In this document: piece by piece, positions 12,201 to 24,935 of the stretch | Layout of the letters: the number at the start of each line of letters is the position of its first letter | Position numbering within the stretch: the stretch's first letter is position 1 | DNA from: Monilinia fructicola | Taxonomy: Eukaryota; Ascomycota; Leotiomycetes; Helotiales; Sclerotiniaceae | Length of the DNA stretch: 64,000 nucleotides | Reading direction: 5' to 3' | Assembly: GCA_008692225.1 (NCBI GenBank) | Contig: VICG01000007.1 | Location: 186,001 to 250,000 of the forward strand | The notes under the pieces: model-generated | Databases searched by the model: none | What the model was told of the DNA's origin: nothing | What the model saw: the letters and a program-made list of their open reading frames with translations, nothing else | Program-made: the position numbers and the translations under genes

Positions 12201-14214
12201 GGTAAGATATCGATTATTTATTGTGATTTTGAATAATTGCTCACATAAGCTTAGGTCGCTCTTGGTGGTTGAAACTTTGGACGTCCAGCTATGAAGAAAC
12301 TAGCATTACCAATTCCATCTTCACAGTTCAGGCTAACCATCTACCATCATACGGAAATGCTCAAAATTCATCCTTCCAAACAGAGATGATCAAACATGAT
12401 ACTTCATTTTATTTGAGTATATATGTTGGTCTTTCTGCGGTCTCTGCGATTGTAGGAACCCTTCGATATTTCTACGTTTATACCGGATCTATTCGAGCAT
12501 CTAAGATTCTTTTTGAAAGACTTTGCTTTACTGTTCTAAGGACACCTTTGAGGTGGATGGATACAGTCCCACTTGGTAGAATTTTAAACAGATTTACGGC
12601 AGATTTTAATGTGGTGGATGGAAGATTAGCCAATGATTTTGCATTTGGGGCAAATAATCTTTTTGCATTGATTGGTATCATTTGCACAGGGTATGTACAT
12701 CAATTTCCACCTTCAATATCAAAACTAACCACGGTAGAATCTTCGTCTCTCCATGGATTCTTCTCATGTCTTCCATCCTTCTAGCACTATGTGTCTACAT
12801 TGCAATTCTCTATCTACCCGGCGCAAGAGAGGTCAAGAGACTTGAATCAACTGCTAAATCTCCAATCTTTGAGCAATTTGGTTCCGCTCTCACTGGTGTT
12901 GGTACCATCAGAGCTTTCGATAAGACTGATGTCTACATTAGAAGCATGTGGGATAAGATTGATGATCATTCTACCACATTCTGGCATCTTTGGGCCTTCA
13001 ATCGCTGGATGGGATGGCGCATGGCTTTTATTGGAGGCTTTTTCGCTACCATTGTCGCTATTGTCATTATTCTCATTCCTTCCATTGATGCTGCACTCGC
13101 TGGTTTCGCATTGTCTTTTGCACTTACTTATGGTTCGACGGTAATTTGGACCATTCGTCATTATACTAACCTAGAGCTTAATATGAATGTAAGTCTTATT
13201 GATCTTCATATCATGATCCCTGATTCAAACCTATTGTTTTCTATCCTCTTTCCCATACAACCTTGGTTCTTCATCATTCAAACTCCCTTTTCGGGCAATT
13301 ACTGACTCCTTTTGTAGGCGGCAGAACGTATTATTGAATATTCAAACCTGAAGACTGAATCATTAGAAGGAGCAGATCCACCAGCAGCCTGGCCAACTGA
13401 AGGTCGTCTTGAGGTCAATGACCTAGTTGTCTCATATGCAGATGATCTCCCACCTGTTCTCAAAGGTCTAACTTTCCGAGTTGAACGTAGTGAACGAATT
13501 GGAGTAGTTGGACGAACTGGAGCTGGTAAATCATCATTGACCCTCGCCCTCTTCCGATTTCTGGAAGCTCGCGAAGGGAGCATTCACATCGACGGTCTTG
13601 ACATTTCCAAGATCAACTTACACTCTCTTCGTTCCCGTCTGGCCATCATTCCACAGGACCCTGTTCTATTCTCCGGCACTGTAAGATCCAACCTCGATGC
13701 ATTTGATGATCACTCTGATTCCGAACTCCGCGATGCTCTCGAACGCGTACAACTCATCCCTCCCACCAGTCCCACCACGCCGTCAGCATCTGGAACTTCC
13801 ACCCCTTCTCTACAAAAAAACAAAAACCTCTTTACCTCCCTCACCTCCCCTATCACAGAAGGCGGCCTCAACCTTTCCCAAGGCCAACGCCAACTCCTCT
13901 GTCTCGCCCGCGCCATCGTCTCTCATCCCAAAATCATGGTCCTCGATGAAGCCACCTCGGCCGTCGACATGGAAACCGATGCCCTGATCCAACGTTCCAT
14001 CAGACAAGAGTTTACGGATAGCACCTTGATCGTTATCGCGCATCGGCTGAGTACAATCGCGGATTTTGATAAGATTTTGGTCTTGGGTGAGGGGAAGGTG
14101 GTGGAGTTTGGTAGCCCGAAAGAACTTCTGGGGTTGAGTGAGGGGGTTTTTAGGGGGATGGTACGGGAGAGTGGGGAGAGGGGGAAGTTGGAGGAATTAA
14201 TCTTGGGGAGTTAG
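9251..14214 (+). CDS. ABC transporter, ABCC (MRP/conjugate exporter) family
   Basis: Full-length ABCC exporter of 1559 aa in five exons: 9251-9565, 9621-12201, 12255-12690, 12738-13188 and 13318-14214. Introns are 55, 53, 47 and 129 bp, all GT-AG, and frame is kept at every join. The N-terminus has hydrophobic spans near residues 6-28 and 73-97, an ABCC-type extra membrane domain, before the first core TMD. NBD1 has Walker A GKTGTGKS (about 659), LSGGQ (about 770) and Walker B LVLDD (about 790). The Asp after Walker B is the usual degenerate ABCC site. NBD2 is canonical: GRTGAGKS (about 1326), LSQGQ (about 1447), [10 protein letters not shown] and IAHRLST. Known ABCC proteins pump glutathione or other conjugates and drugs across plasma or vacuolar membranes; the substrate here cannot be read. 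An acidic insert lies near residues 390-410. The start is the first ATG and gives a plausible membrane-entry N-terminus. Confidence 0.95.
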
Positions 14215-15309
14215 GGTATGGGTAAAGGGGGGAGCGTATAGAGCTTGGGGTGAAGAGAAAGGGTGAGGGAGGAGTTCCAGTTATAAAATACACGCTGGGA
14301 ATGATTCTAAAAATTTCTTTGTTTTTATTTCGTCATCGTCATCGTCAATGCTTTGGTTTGGCTTTGGCTGAACTGAACTGAACCGAACTGAACTAAACTC
14401 AGCCTTGACCTTGACCTTGACCTTAATCTTCTCATCAAGTCGAATGATAAAAATGGATATTCGTAACCTTAGCTCGAGGGATAAAATGAAGTTTTCCTTT
14501 TTCCTTTTTTTCTTTCTTTTGGGGGCTCTGAGGGGATGGAGGGGGGAGGGGGGGAATTACTTATCTCAATGCATTATCTTGATGTGTGATGTGTGTTGTG
14601 TGATGTGTGTTGTGTGTTGTGTGATGTGTAATGCATATATATATTCACGAGGGAATTTCGATATCTTTCCGCTGGTTTTTGGCTTTAGCTTTGGCTTTGA
14701 TTAATGTGCGTGTGTGTGTATGAGAGAGATTTATTGCATGTTGGATGTTGGATGTTGTTATTCGGTATGTGTTTGCGTTGCGTTGCGTTGCATTGCGTTG
14801 CGTTATGCTTTATAAAGAGTAGGGAATGGATATGAGATGAGATGAGATGAGACGCGGACGTGAACGTGAATGTGAATGTGAATGTGAATGTGGAAGAGGA
14901 AGATAGGAGGGGGAATGTTATTTCCTGATTGGGATTTCAAGGTTCGTTGGTTGGTTCTTTCGTTCTTTCGTTCTTTCGTTCTCTCTGCATTTACATCCTC
15001 AGAGGGAGGAAGGAGGAGGAGGAGGAGGAGGAGGAGCGAGGGGGGTTTTATGTAAGTAGTGCGGAGTGGGGTAGAGTAGAGTAGAGGGCACATTGTTTCT
15101 CGTTTACCTCCAATTCATCAATTCATCCATCCATCCATCCATCCATCCATCCGTGCCTTCAATCCCATATCCTCAATTGCGAATTGCTCGAGTTCTCGGA
15201 TCAGATCTTCGGTTGTTTGCTTGGTTTGTTTGCTTGTTTGCGTGCGTGTTTGCTTGCTTGCTTGGGCTGTTCCCTCCATCTCACTCACCTCCCAGCTATA
15301 TCCAACAAA
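14215..15309. other. Spacer with simple repeats between ABC gene and hydrophobin
   Basis: After the transporter stop come simple repeats: CCTTGA near 14402-14426, a TGTGTGATG/TGTGTTG run near 14582-14630, GTTGC near 14775-14805, GGA near 15008-15036 and CATC near 15125-15153. No convincing gene is present. The right end should contain the promoter of the hydrophobin gene. Confidence 0.6.
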
Positions 15310-15993
15310 ATGTACATCATCGCCCTCCTTCTCTTCCTCCACCTCCCCACCCCCACAACCCCCCTCTCAATCCCCTCCTCCCTCCTATCCTCCCTCTCCC
15401 CCCTCATAAACACAACCCTCACCCTCTCCACCCTCAACTCCCCTCCCCCTCCCCTCCTCACGACGCATAGTCCCTCGTCAACGTGCCTGTCGGTTAATCA
15501 AGGGGCTCTCGTGTGTTGTGGCGCGATTGTCGATGGGGATTCGGTGGTGGTGGTGTGGGCTGCTCGGGTGTTTGGTTTGGTGCTGGATCGGGATGGGGTT
15601 AGTGGGGTTGGGTGTGAGTTTTTTTCTTTTTGGGGGTTAGGAAGGAGAAGTGTAGGATGTTGATGTTGATGTTGATGCTGATTTTTGTGTGTGGTTTAGG
15701 TAGGGCGTTACGGGGTGGTGGTGGTGGTGGTAGTGGGGATGAAGAAGGGGAAAAGTGTGCAGAGGGGGAACATAGACTTTGTTGTCGGGTTACGGAGTTG
15801 GTAAGTTCTGATAAGTGAAGAGGTATTGGGAGTTGGGGCTTGCGGGAAGGGATGGGGATCCGGAGGAAATTAATTGGGGTGTGAGATGGGTGGGAGGGAC
15901 GGAATGGGTGAGGTGAATGCTAATGGTTTTGTGTGGTGGTAGATGGCTTTGCCGCTTGGGGGATTGGCGATGTGGTGTCAGAGGGTGGAGTAG
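15310..15993 (+). CDS. Hydrophobin, eight-cysteine, class I-like with atypical spacing
   Basis: Three exons (15310-15613, 15700-15800, 15943-15993) give 151 aa. The first residues form a signal peptide (MYIIALLLFLHL), followed by a Pro/Thr/Ser-rich stretch. Eight cysteines follow the hydrophobin order C, CC, C, C, CC, C with spacings of 9, 31, 18, 7 and 16 residues and four residues after the last Cys. The long C3-C4 loop is class I-like, while the C1-C2 gap of nine is closer to class II. The first intron (86 bp) splits the codon of Cys4 (T|GT); the second is 142 bp with a CTAAT branch site. A six-glycine run encoded by GGT repeats lies between Cys4 and Cys5. Hydrophobins are secreted and self-assemble on spores and hyphae. 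All eight Cys appear only with this splicing, which is the main support for the model. Confidence 0.72.
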
Positions 15994-18900
15994 GGTGTTG
16001 GAGTAGTGGGGGTACAGGGTTGGCGTGGATGGGGATGGGGATGGGGATGGGCGTGGTTTGATAGGTTGATGGCTGGGATTTTGAGGAGTGGATGGGGATG
16101 GATGGACGGATTGATGTGGATGAACCGAGATGTCATGAGATGAAAGGCAGGGGGAATTTCCACAAATAGTTACTTGAGTATATGATGCTTCAGTGGCAAC
16201 AACTTTGGGCTCATTGCTACACTTGCTAATTTTGCATTATGCATACATATTCATGTTGCTCAAATTGCTCAGCTTGTAGGAAGAATGCAGGAAAAAGAGA
16301 TATCTCTACTAAAATAGCTGGGATGGATGATACAGAAAACCATACACAAGCAGTGCTCTCACATAATGTATGATACGTTTCTCTCAGAAAGCATTCTTAC
16401 GTGTGTCGTTTTCAATGAGGATGTATATGATTTCTTTCGTGATTGTTTCTTATATTAAGATTTAAAGGTATACACTTCATCTAGAGAAGGGATACCATAT
16501 CCATATTATAAAGGAGCAAAGCCAAATAAGTTGCAGAAGAAAATACTCTTTGGTTTTAAAGTGTAAGCGGGCGTTGAGCTGTTAAGATGAAATGCCAACA
16601 GAAATTACGATCAATAAGAAATGGGGATAATAGAGCAGTATATGATACGATGACAATACAATGGTAGAATACAAGCAAATTAATGACGTTAAGCTACAAG
16701 ATGGTGCAGGTGGGATATGAACGCTTTGGAGAAAGTTACTAGGTATGTGATCTAGATACCCGTATGCTCAAGATACATGTGTGATTCCCCGTCGATGATA
16801 TGCAAGCCATTCGTTACTTAATCAGTTCTAACATTCAAATTCTTAGAGCCATTCTCATCTGTCTAGCTTGAACTTTGGTATAAATTCAACATCCCACATC
16901 CCACATCGCACATCTAGGATCACAAATCGAAAATCGGGATCTAGATATATGAAACGTTAAATATTCTCTACTGGGCCATCAAATCACTCCTTGATCCATT
17001 GATTCGGATTTAACTTTGCGGCCGAGCATATTCCCTTGCTCAAGCAGTCATTGTGGACGTTTCTTCTACAATTATTTAGTCGGAAGATTGGAGGGGGGAG
17101 GGGGAAGCGAGAAAGTGCTCGTGATTCGCCTTCGCAAAAGCCTTCAAGAGCTTGAGCTTGTGGGAGAAAGATGAACTTTCAATATCCTCGAGTTGATCTA
17201 TGAGTTTGGAAATTTTATTGACAAGGTATTGAAACTGGAACTGGAACTGGAGAGTGTTTGCGTATATAAGGGATGGATAGACAAAAGAAGGATTGATTGG
17301 CTGGGTGCATATAATTAGTATATCAATATAATATCATCCCACGCCATCACAATCATGGCATTTGTGTATAGTATAATGCGATATATATTGCAGTGGTTAT
17401 CATGATGTTGATAGCAATCTATTAAAGTTGAAGGTTTTCGTGGCATTACTTGTATTGGAATAGAGTGGAAGGAGGGAGGTAGTATAGTATCATGGAATAG
17501 CTTCCAAATGTCGAGTGAGAGCAAAGTTGGGGGCTATCGGTGTACAACACTAAGGTGACGATAGATAAAGGAGAAGTGTTGTGGGATATAATTATATGTA
17601 ATTAAAATACAAATACTCGAGTAAAATGAAAAGGTAAGCGCAAATCTTCGATGGAAAGCTATGGGGCCAAGGGGTATCTGTGCTATGTATAGGACTATGT
17701 GATTAAGAGTCGACATGCTTCTCTCATGATATGAATGACTATTTCTTTTGAGCTTGACTTCTAGCGATTGATTTCCGTTTGTTGATTTTGGCCGGTTGAG
17801 CTTGGCCTAATGAGCCTCGACTATTCAAGTGTATTCAAGTATCTATATTATAGGTTTAGTATTGATATTGGTATTTGCTGGTGCTGGTGCTGCTGGTGCT
17901 GCTGCTGCTGTTGTTGTTGTTTTTATTGTTATTAGTATTGAATCCATTCAACTTTGCAGTGGTTAATACGTTATTCGGTTCTATAGAATAAGGGGGCGCT
18001 TTTCATAAAACAGGAGGGCAAAAGCGAAGTAGAAAAAGCAACTTATTTTAGCGGAATTATAAAAATAATTTGAGATAGCTCCATTTTCATAATGATAAGA
18101 TGGTACTTATAATTATTGTTACAGATTAATAATAACAAAGATAATAATAAAGCAAAGTTAACGATGTTAAAGTAAAGTTGAAAATTGGAATAAAGTTCAA
18201 GTGGGATTGAAAATGATATACAATCAATTTAAAGCCATTTTGAAGCTAACATAGTATTTCAAATATATCCTTTCGATATAGATGTTTGAACGTTTTATGA
18301 TATACACAGCTATATGTTATACTAGGAGCTAAAAGGATTCTACATAATTATAGCATATTGTTATCATCCTGGTTCCATCGGATTATACAAGCAAAAGATA
18401 TTCCGGAGTCTTTCAAACGAGGGGAATTTTAAAGTCGGGAGGTAGTTGCTGTGTTAGGTGACTGGAGCTTGGTGTAGAACTGGTAAGGCTACAAGGGAGA
18501 GCTTATGAAATGAGAGAGTATTTGATGAGGAAATCGAGACATCGAGGTTCAATAACTCTGGGAAAAGTCTGTAAAAAGCTAGCGAGATAATGTCAACAGG
18601 TCGATGAATGTATTTCATGACTTTATGGATGTCAGAGTGAGGGCAACTTATGTATAGTTGTAATACCTACCGAGTAGGTACTAAAGCAACGCGTGCAACT
18701 ACATCTGTAGATCTGCAGATACCAACTAACGCCCACAGTCACACACCGAGACTTAACGTTATTCATTCTATGCTAAGGTGAAGGTTGTGAAGGAGGTAAC
18801 CGAAGATGCGAAGTCTGATTACTTACCATCAATTGATGTTTCCGATATATTTCTGAATCAACAGTAATACCATTCATAAAGAAGGTATCCCAGTACATAT

Positions 18901-19401
18901 TACAGCCACCTGGATGTAAAATAGTATACAGAATACAAATAGAAACCCAGGACTCGAGAAATTATCACTCCACCAATCTATAATCTCCAAAGGAAAGATT
19001 TCAGCCATCAGAAACGGTATCGATTTTTATGTCACGTGATTTATATCTAAGCTTTTGTTGCATATCTACAAAAAGATGAAGTCCATTGAAGATAGAGATG
19101 GGAATTTTAGCGCCAAATACAATGTTAGGATTGATTTTTGGACCATATGGCGCTAGTGAACGTTATGTTTGAAATAATATTTCGACAAATTAGTCCTTTT
19201 GTAGATGTGCAACAAAATATTTTCGAGACACGTGATATGCGCCTTTAGGTATGAAAAGTTCGGATTCTGAAAACGCTCATCGTTTTGTGTTTTGTATTGT
19301 ATGGAGCAGATGTATAGAGATATACATAGTAGACTGCTGAAGCTTTTGACCTGGCAGACTTGAAATCAATTTTTCATGATTCATTCATCTTTTAACTTGG
19401 T
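15994..19401. other. Gene-poor region
   Basis: Simple repeats occur near 16030-16050 (GGGGAT) and 17880-17935 (GCTGGTGCT/GTT). Elsewhere the sequence is moderately AT-rich with frequent stops in all frames. I see no supported gene. Confidence 0.55.
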
Positions 19402-19758
19402 TTAATTTGGGTAGAGGTTATACCTATGAAGGGAATTATAACATTTGTATTGGCATTCGTCTGTATTAGCATTGATACTTGGTGTTATCTCTGCGAGAAA
19501 ATGCTCCCTTCCCTCATTAAAGTGCCATTCTGGAGAAGAGTTCTTGATTGTTACTTCTCCACCAAAGTCTTTCGTGCACCGGTTGACACTGTAAAATAAC
19601 TTCATGATGGCTGGCTTACTTTCCGAGAATGAATGCTTGTTTTTCATCCCATTCTCGGAAGGATGTGAATTCTCATCCAATTTTCCCTTGGCAATTCTCA
19701 AACTCCATTCATCCCCTCGGCTTATTTTACTTAACGACCGTCTTTTGAATTAGAGAAT
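19402..19758 (-). CDS. Unassigned ORF fragment, possible terminal exon
   Basis: An open minus-strand frame of about 119 codons runs from just upstream of 19701 to a stop at 19402-19404. It has mixed charged and polar residues and no recognisable domain. It lacks a convincing ATG at its 5' end, so it would have to be an internal or last exon. No family was recognised. It may equally be chance or a gene remnant. Confidence 0.2.
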
Positions 19759-20131
19759 GGAAATAGAGCATATAAGATTCTCTCAGAAGAGAAATTTTTG
19801 CAAGGGGATTACAATGACCACTTGGGGGTTGTGATATGAAAATAAGAATGCTATTCTGAGATTTCGAGGTGAGAAAGAATTGAGAGATATGCTGTACTGA
19901 ATAGTATCAATTAGGAGCAGACATTTACCACTCACTAGTCTGGCAAAGAATGAATTGGAGAGGTTTACCAACTTTCAGATTAGAATAAAAGAAAACAAAG
20001 TCGGAGCTTTCCAGATAAATGTACCATAGAGCAGCAGTGACTACTCAAATCGATCATATTGATACCACAGCTAGAGGAAATAAAGGATTCGCAGCTGAGG
20101 TCATATACAACAGAATCATTCGTTGCCTTGG

Positions 20132-20704
20132 TTAACATGTGGATATGTTCACATTTAAATGTATGGCGACTAAGGGGAGTATGTAAAGTGAAGCGAGTAA
20201 GATGTTATGAGTTCGGGAATCTTTGAAAGATTTGGATATTAGATTAAAATTTGCGAAGCAAACTCTATCTGAAACACCTAGCTTGAGGAAATGAACCTTT
20301 CCTTTCCGAATGCTTGCCATACGGACACTTGTTCGTGGGAGCAAACGACGTGGGTACAAACGAAACTTCATGAAATGAAAGCGAGCATCGCAAGTAGTCT
20401 TCTGGGGCACTGGGTTGTTTCGAAGGTTCTTTGAGAGTTAAGAAAATATTGGGTTACGCCAATCAATCTCAACGGTTTTAGGTGGTAAATCGTGCCGGAA
20501 TTTGAATTTTGAGTAATGGGTGTTGCCAGGTTGCAGGTTGCGGGTGCATTTGATGCACTTGAAGACAAATTGAAGGTTTGAGTAGATCTTGGTTCTATTA
20601 TTAGCGTGATCTATCTCAGTCGCGTTTATGGCGAAGAAAAACAGACATTTTCCGTCATGACGAGCTCTAGGTGATAGAACTATATATGGTTCATTTATCT
20701 CCAA
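20132..20704 (-). CDS. Hypothetical protein, possible two-exon gene
   Basis: A single minus-strand frame of 191 codons starts at ATG 20704 and contains only one stop (20438-20440), which is few for this composition. Reading GTAACC...CCCAG in the middle as a 48-bp intron removes that stop and keeps the frame, giving about 174 aa. The product has a CIKC pair, a basic central part, and a hydrophobic stretch near its C-terminus (NILLASLYILPLVAIHL). It resembles no family I know. TATA-like sequence lies upstream near 20735. It may also be a decaying gene with one nonsense codon. Confidence 0.3.
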
Positions 20705-23700
20705 ATCCTTTGCTCAATCATAGACCCTAGCTCGTCTTATAAGTCGAAGAATTTCTTTATTTATCGATATTATTCTTCGGGCCCCTTTCGAGGTTACAGT
20801 TTCAGCCATGATGTTGGCAAGAATGGCGAAAGGTTTTGTCGGTTCTGTCACGTGACTTTACTATCCCACCATGACGCCACGTGCGAAACCTTACAGGCTA
20901 AACCAAGGTTAGAACTAGTCTAATTCGGGAGTGAGTTGCTATTAATACAATTCCAAGACATCGGCATCAGCGCAAAAAACCTCTCATTGACCAGAATTTC
21001 GGCTGTCGAAGAGGCAGTTGAAAATATTCATTGGTTCTTACCTTCTTTCAACCACATAAGACCACTCAAGAATCAAATTCTTCTCAAAAGATGTACATTC
21101 TAGACCTAATATATAGCTCTTTACTAAAGAGCAACATGGAGCCTTGGATATCCTCCTCGGTTGAAGAGGCTGCTCGTAAGTGCAGGCTGTCATGATCATT
21201 ACACCACATCGACTCCAAGCATCCGAATGATTGGACTAGTGTCTGAGGTGTACACCTTGAATGTTTAAGACATCAAAAATCTTGATACCACAGAGGATGC
21301 CATTGAAATTAAGGGTATAATCGAGGGATATTGGAGTGTAAACTCCTACGAGCGAGGCAAGTGTCGTTCGAGATAATTCCACTGGTTTTGGAGGTATGGG
21401 ATTTGATGGCTTCTTGTTACTTATCATCAAATACGCTCTTCATATTTGTGGTGCAGAAAAAAAGACGGGACAGCAGGCTTACCTGGAGCAGTAACTATTG
21501 GCCCTCTGGAAAGGTTTAGATATAAGCCTAACGGGTCTGAAAGCTGTCATCTTACACTTCCAAAACATCAGAACCTTGTAAAAGATGAGAGCCGGAGGGT
21601 AATGACCATAGACTTGCGAAGAGAGTGGTGATTGTACGGCATGTATTCTTGAATGGCCTCAGAGGTAAGATATTGCATTTTAGAGGTGTATAATTGTTAA
21701 TATAGTTTTCTCTTGTAATGAACCAACGTATGAGGTTATGCTAGACAGACCGCACCGTAGATGACACAGGTATACTCATCCACGTCCTTTGATGCGAAGG
21801 CATTGGCAGACCACAAATCAGATGGGAAAAATTCACCAGCATCGGTGTCTTTAGCTTCAACTAGCTCATAGGGCCAGTTTAGCCGCACTGAGTACGAATT
21901 ATATACTCAAGACTATCCATGTATCAAGCATCTGTTAAAAGGCTATCGTTACACTTGCACGAATTCTGAGGATCGATCAACCACATTTTTGGATGATATC
22001 TCCAACGAAGCCAGCATTGATATTCCTCAATCCCGATAGAGGAACTAAAGATCAGTGGAACGAGTCGTAGCGTCCGATATGTAAATTTTGGCAGGAAGAG
22101 TCATCAACACTGGTTAGTTTTAAGGTCTTGAAATACAGGTCCTGCAATACCTTGCGAACACGGATATTTACAAATGCAGCAACAATGTAAAAGAAGAAGA
22201 GTAGTCATATCACAAATATGAGTCCTCATTGTCCCTTTGTGTCTCTGACTCGCTGAACAGAAATGTCAATGCTGGGTGGTGAGAGCCAAGGGGGTATCAA
22301 ACGCTGCAATCCGAGAGCAAACGGATAGCTTTTTGAGATATTTCCTTTGAAATCACTGATTGGACGAGTCAAGATAACATTTCCGTCCCGAGAGTGTAGG
22401 TGGTACCTAACTCATAGTTGCCGGGCTATTTTAGATCTTAATTGAGTAATAATCGACGTGTCAGGGCATTTCTACCGGCAGTATGGCTCAGTTATCTGAA
22501 GACATCATGTGGCCACCCGAAAGCTACTCATCGATTTGCTTGCCAGCTTTCGCTCCTGTTGCCTCTTAAAACTGTCCTGTGTAACCATAATTATCCTGGG
22601 GTGAAATTCCGTTAGCACCGCGAATAGGCCATCCAAGTACTGCAATGAAATACTGAAGTCTGTACCTCAAAATTTCCATCATAAAACCAGCATTAGGCGG
22701 CCGGTAACTCAGCGACAGAGACTATCTGGTATTCACCGCCAGATTATCAACCGGTACTATTCTGACTGATGCTTTTTACGCTTTCTCCTGGCTGACCCAA
22801 TGCGGAAATAGAAGGTTTGATTTTGCTAGACTCCTTATTGGGTTTCGATTTCTGTATTCATTCCTGGAGGTCCACTGAAATTTACCGATTTTTCAAGTGA
22901 TTATCTATTCCTCGAGCCTATGACATCTTCAAATTTCCCTCATATCTTGCAAAGTAATCTTGCTTGGGCACTGTCGAATAGCTTCCTCATTGAGCACTCA
23001 TACCTTAAAGACGCTTGGCCCAAATTCTATCGCAGAGAACCAGTACGGCAGCTTTTCATCTTATCTGTTTAACAAGATTGTGATATTGCATGATACAGCC
23101 TTTCTTTCCTGAAATTCCAAAGAAAAATTAGTGAGGAACTAAGTGGTTTAGGGAGATTTAAATCAGCGCATAATGCGTCGACGTATTATTGAGCTTCTTC
23201 TTCCCCGTCATCCGAAGCATTATTGGAGTTATCATGGCAAAGTTTGCCAGGAAATTTGTAGTGCTACTTCCCTTTCTCTCTAGTGAGAAGAAGTTTTGGT
23301 ACTGTGGTAAAGTACAAGCATTGAAGGCACAAAATCCTTTACACCGCTCATTGCAGTTGGAAGAAGGGAGGGCTTGAAACTTGTATTCGCAGCAATCTGA
23401 GCATATACAATTCTCTGAGCAATGATATACCTCCTAGGGACGCAAATGTGAAGAAGATAAGGCATATCAAGTTTCTAATCAAGGCAGGAAACTTATATAT
23501 ACTAGGTTTCAATGCATGGCTATAGATATACGGAACCTTGATCAAAACTGTCGGATTGGGATATATAGGCAGAATTGTTTTCAGTTCTCAAAAAATATGC
23601 CATGACCTTCGAAGGACCGAGAGCTTGACATGTGATGTTACTGGTATGTATTAGTACGCGTACTCATATCTCTCTTGAAGTCCGAACCTTTTTCAAAAGT

Positions 23701-23990
23701 GATGGCATATTCTTTGAAAGAGAAAAAAAAACTCCTTGCTGGAGAAGTCGTAAGAACTCTTATCTGCTTGCATCAAAAGCATATCTTTTCATATCCAGGA
23801 ACCGCTCCCGGTATCTGGGTCGTATGTGAAGTTCGAAGAAGCATTGAATTTATTCCTAATTTAAAGTTGAAGGTAGGTTAGTAAATTTCTCGGAATTGCT
23901 CAGCAGATAGATCATGGTTTGTGGCTATGCTGTTTAACGATCGTTTTTTCATTAATGAATGGAATTTTGACTACGGCTTCCTGCTCAATC
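20705..23990. other. Gene-poor region with scattered coding-like fragments
   Basis: Short coding-like runs occur, for example a 64-codon minus-strand frame at 21236-21430 with a GTAAGC donor-like site further upstream near 21485. None extends into a recognisable protein. A CACGTGAC element lies near 20850. Most of the stretch has stops in all frames. I cannot support a gene here. Confidence 0.4.
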
Positions 23991-23991
23991 T

Positions 23992-24720
23992 TTATCTTTG
24001 CCAAGTTCTTGCGAAATGTTGGCGCACGTTAGTGCGGGCCCTCTTATTTTCTAGTACCAAACCCATAGGTCTTTGGGAAATCCCCATGTTCCTTTTACTG
24101 CTGCCTTCTAACCCTTGTAATCTCCATTGTTTTCGTCCATCCTGCAAGACAGTATTATCGCCGCCGCCGCAGCCACCGCCACCGCCACCGCCATTATCAC
24201 TGATGGCGTCGTAGCGACGAGAGACGTTATCTCGATTTTTGGCGAGATGACGGTGATGGCGTTCCATTCCGTAACCAGTCTCCTGGTGAGTGAAGTACTC
24301 AATTTGAACATCACGGAGGCCATTGCCCACCTTCCACCCCTCTCAATCTTACTCTTTCCCTGAAAGATCCCCATCTTCAGGGACAACGGGGAGGTAGGCT
24401 GCTTGGCGGGGGCTTCCGATCTGATCAGCCTGGTTTTGTGATTTCTTTTGATCCTCCTACAGTTTTGAATTTGCCTTTCTTATGCTTGGATGATGATTGA
24501 GAGGAAGGAGACCCTCTCAATCAACTAGCATGTTATTATCGTGAAGGCCACCAGGTTGGAAATGCCTTTGGATGCCGCAAGATGGACCATTGAGAGGTTG
24601 TCCATCCATGGCATGACTTGACTGATGAAGTACTCTTGGTCCGATTCGCTAGCGGGGCCTAGGAAGGCGATGCCCGCAAGGAGATCCGAGTGGTAGCTTG
24701 AACCTAACATCATCAGATTT
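23992..24720 (-). pseudogene. GC-richer coding fragments of unknown protein
   Basis: Two minus-strand pieces have coding-like wobble bias. One spans about 24713-24525, ends in TAG, and includes HSDLLAGIAFLGPASESDQ. The other spans about 24460-24100, where two frames stay open across a GCC/GGC-rich repeat encoding poly-Gly or poly-Ala/Val. A 10-bp hairpin (24495-24522) lies between them. I do not recognise a family, and start and splice sites are uncertain. It could be a gene remnant or a poorly resolved small gene. Confidence 0.25.
24495..24522. other. 10-bp perfect inverted repeat (hairpin)
   Basis: GATTGAGAGG (24495-24504) and CCTCTCAATC (24513-24522) pair perfectly across an 8-nt loop. 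CCTCTCAATC recurs directly near 24338. The hairpin lies just 3' of the minus-strand stop at 24525, so it might shape a transcript end; that is inference. Confidence 0.6.
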
Positions 24721-24935
24721 GTGGGAATTTTTATTGAAATAGGACAGTCTGCTTCCTCTTGCTAGTCGCGGGTCCACGTGGGGGGCCCGAAACTTCAAAT
24801 ATTGCGAATGCACGGTCAAGTCGATTTTGTTCCGCCGTCTGGCATTCGCCCTGTCTCTATCCTTCGCTGGTATTATAGGTATAAGTTTGATTTGGGTAGG
24901 ACTTTCAACTTTATATCGATCTATATACCTTGAGG

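Noticed and set aside
15093..15470. Pro-rich ORF overlapping the hydrophobin 5' half
   Set aside because: Frame shadow over CCATCC and CCTCC repeats. The hydrophobin frame explains the region better.
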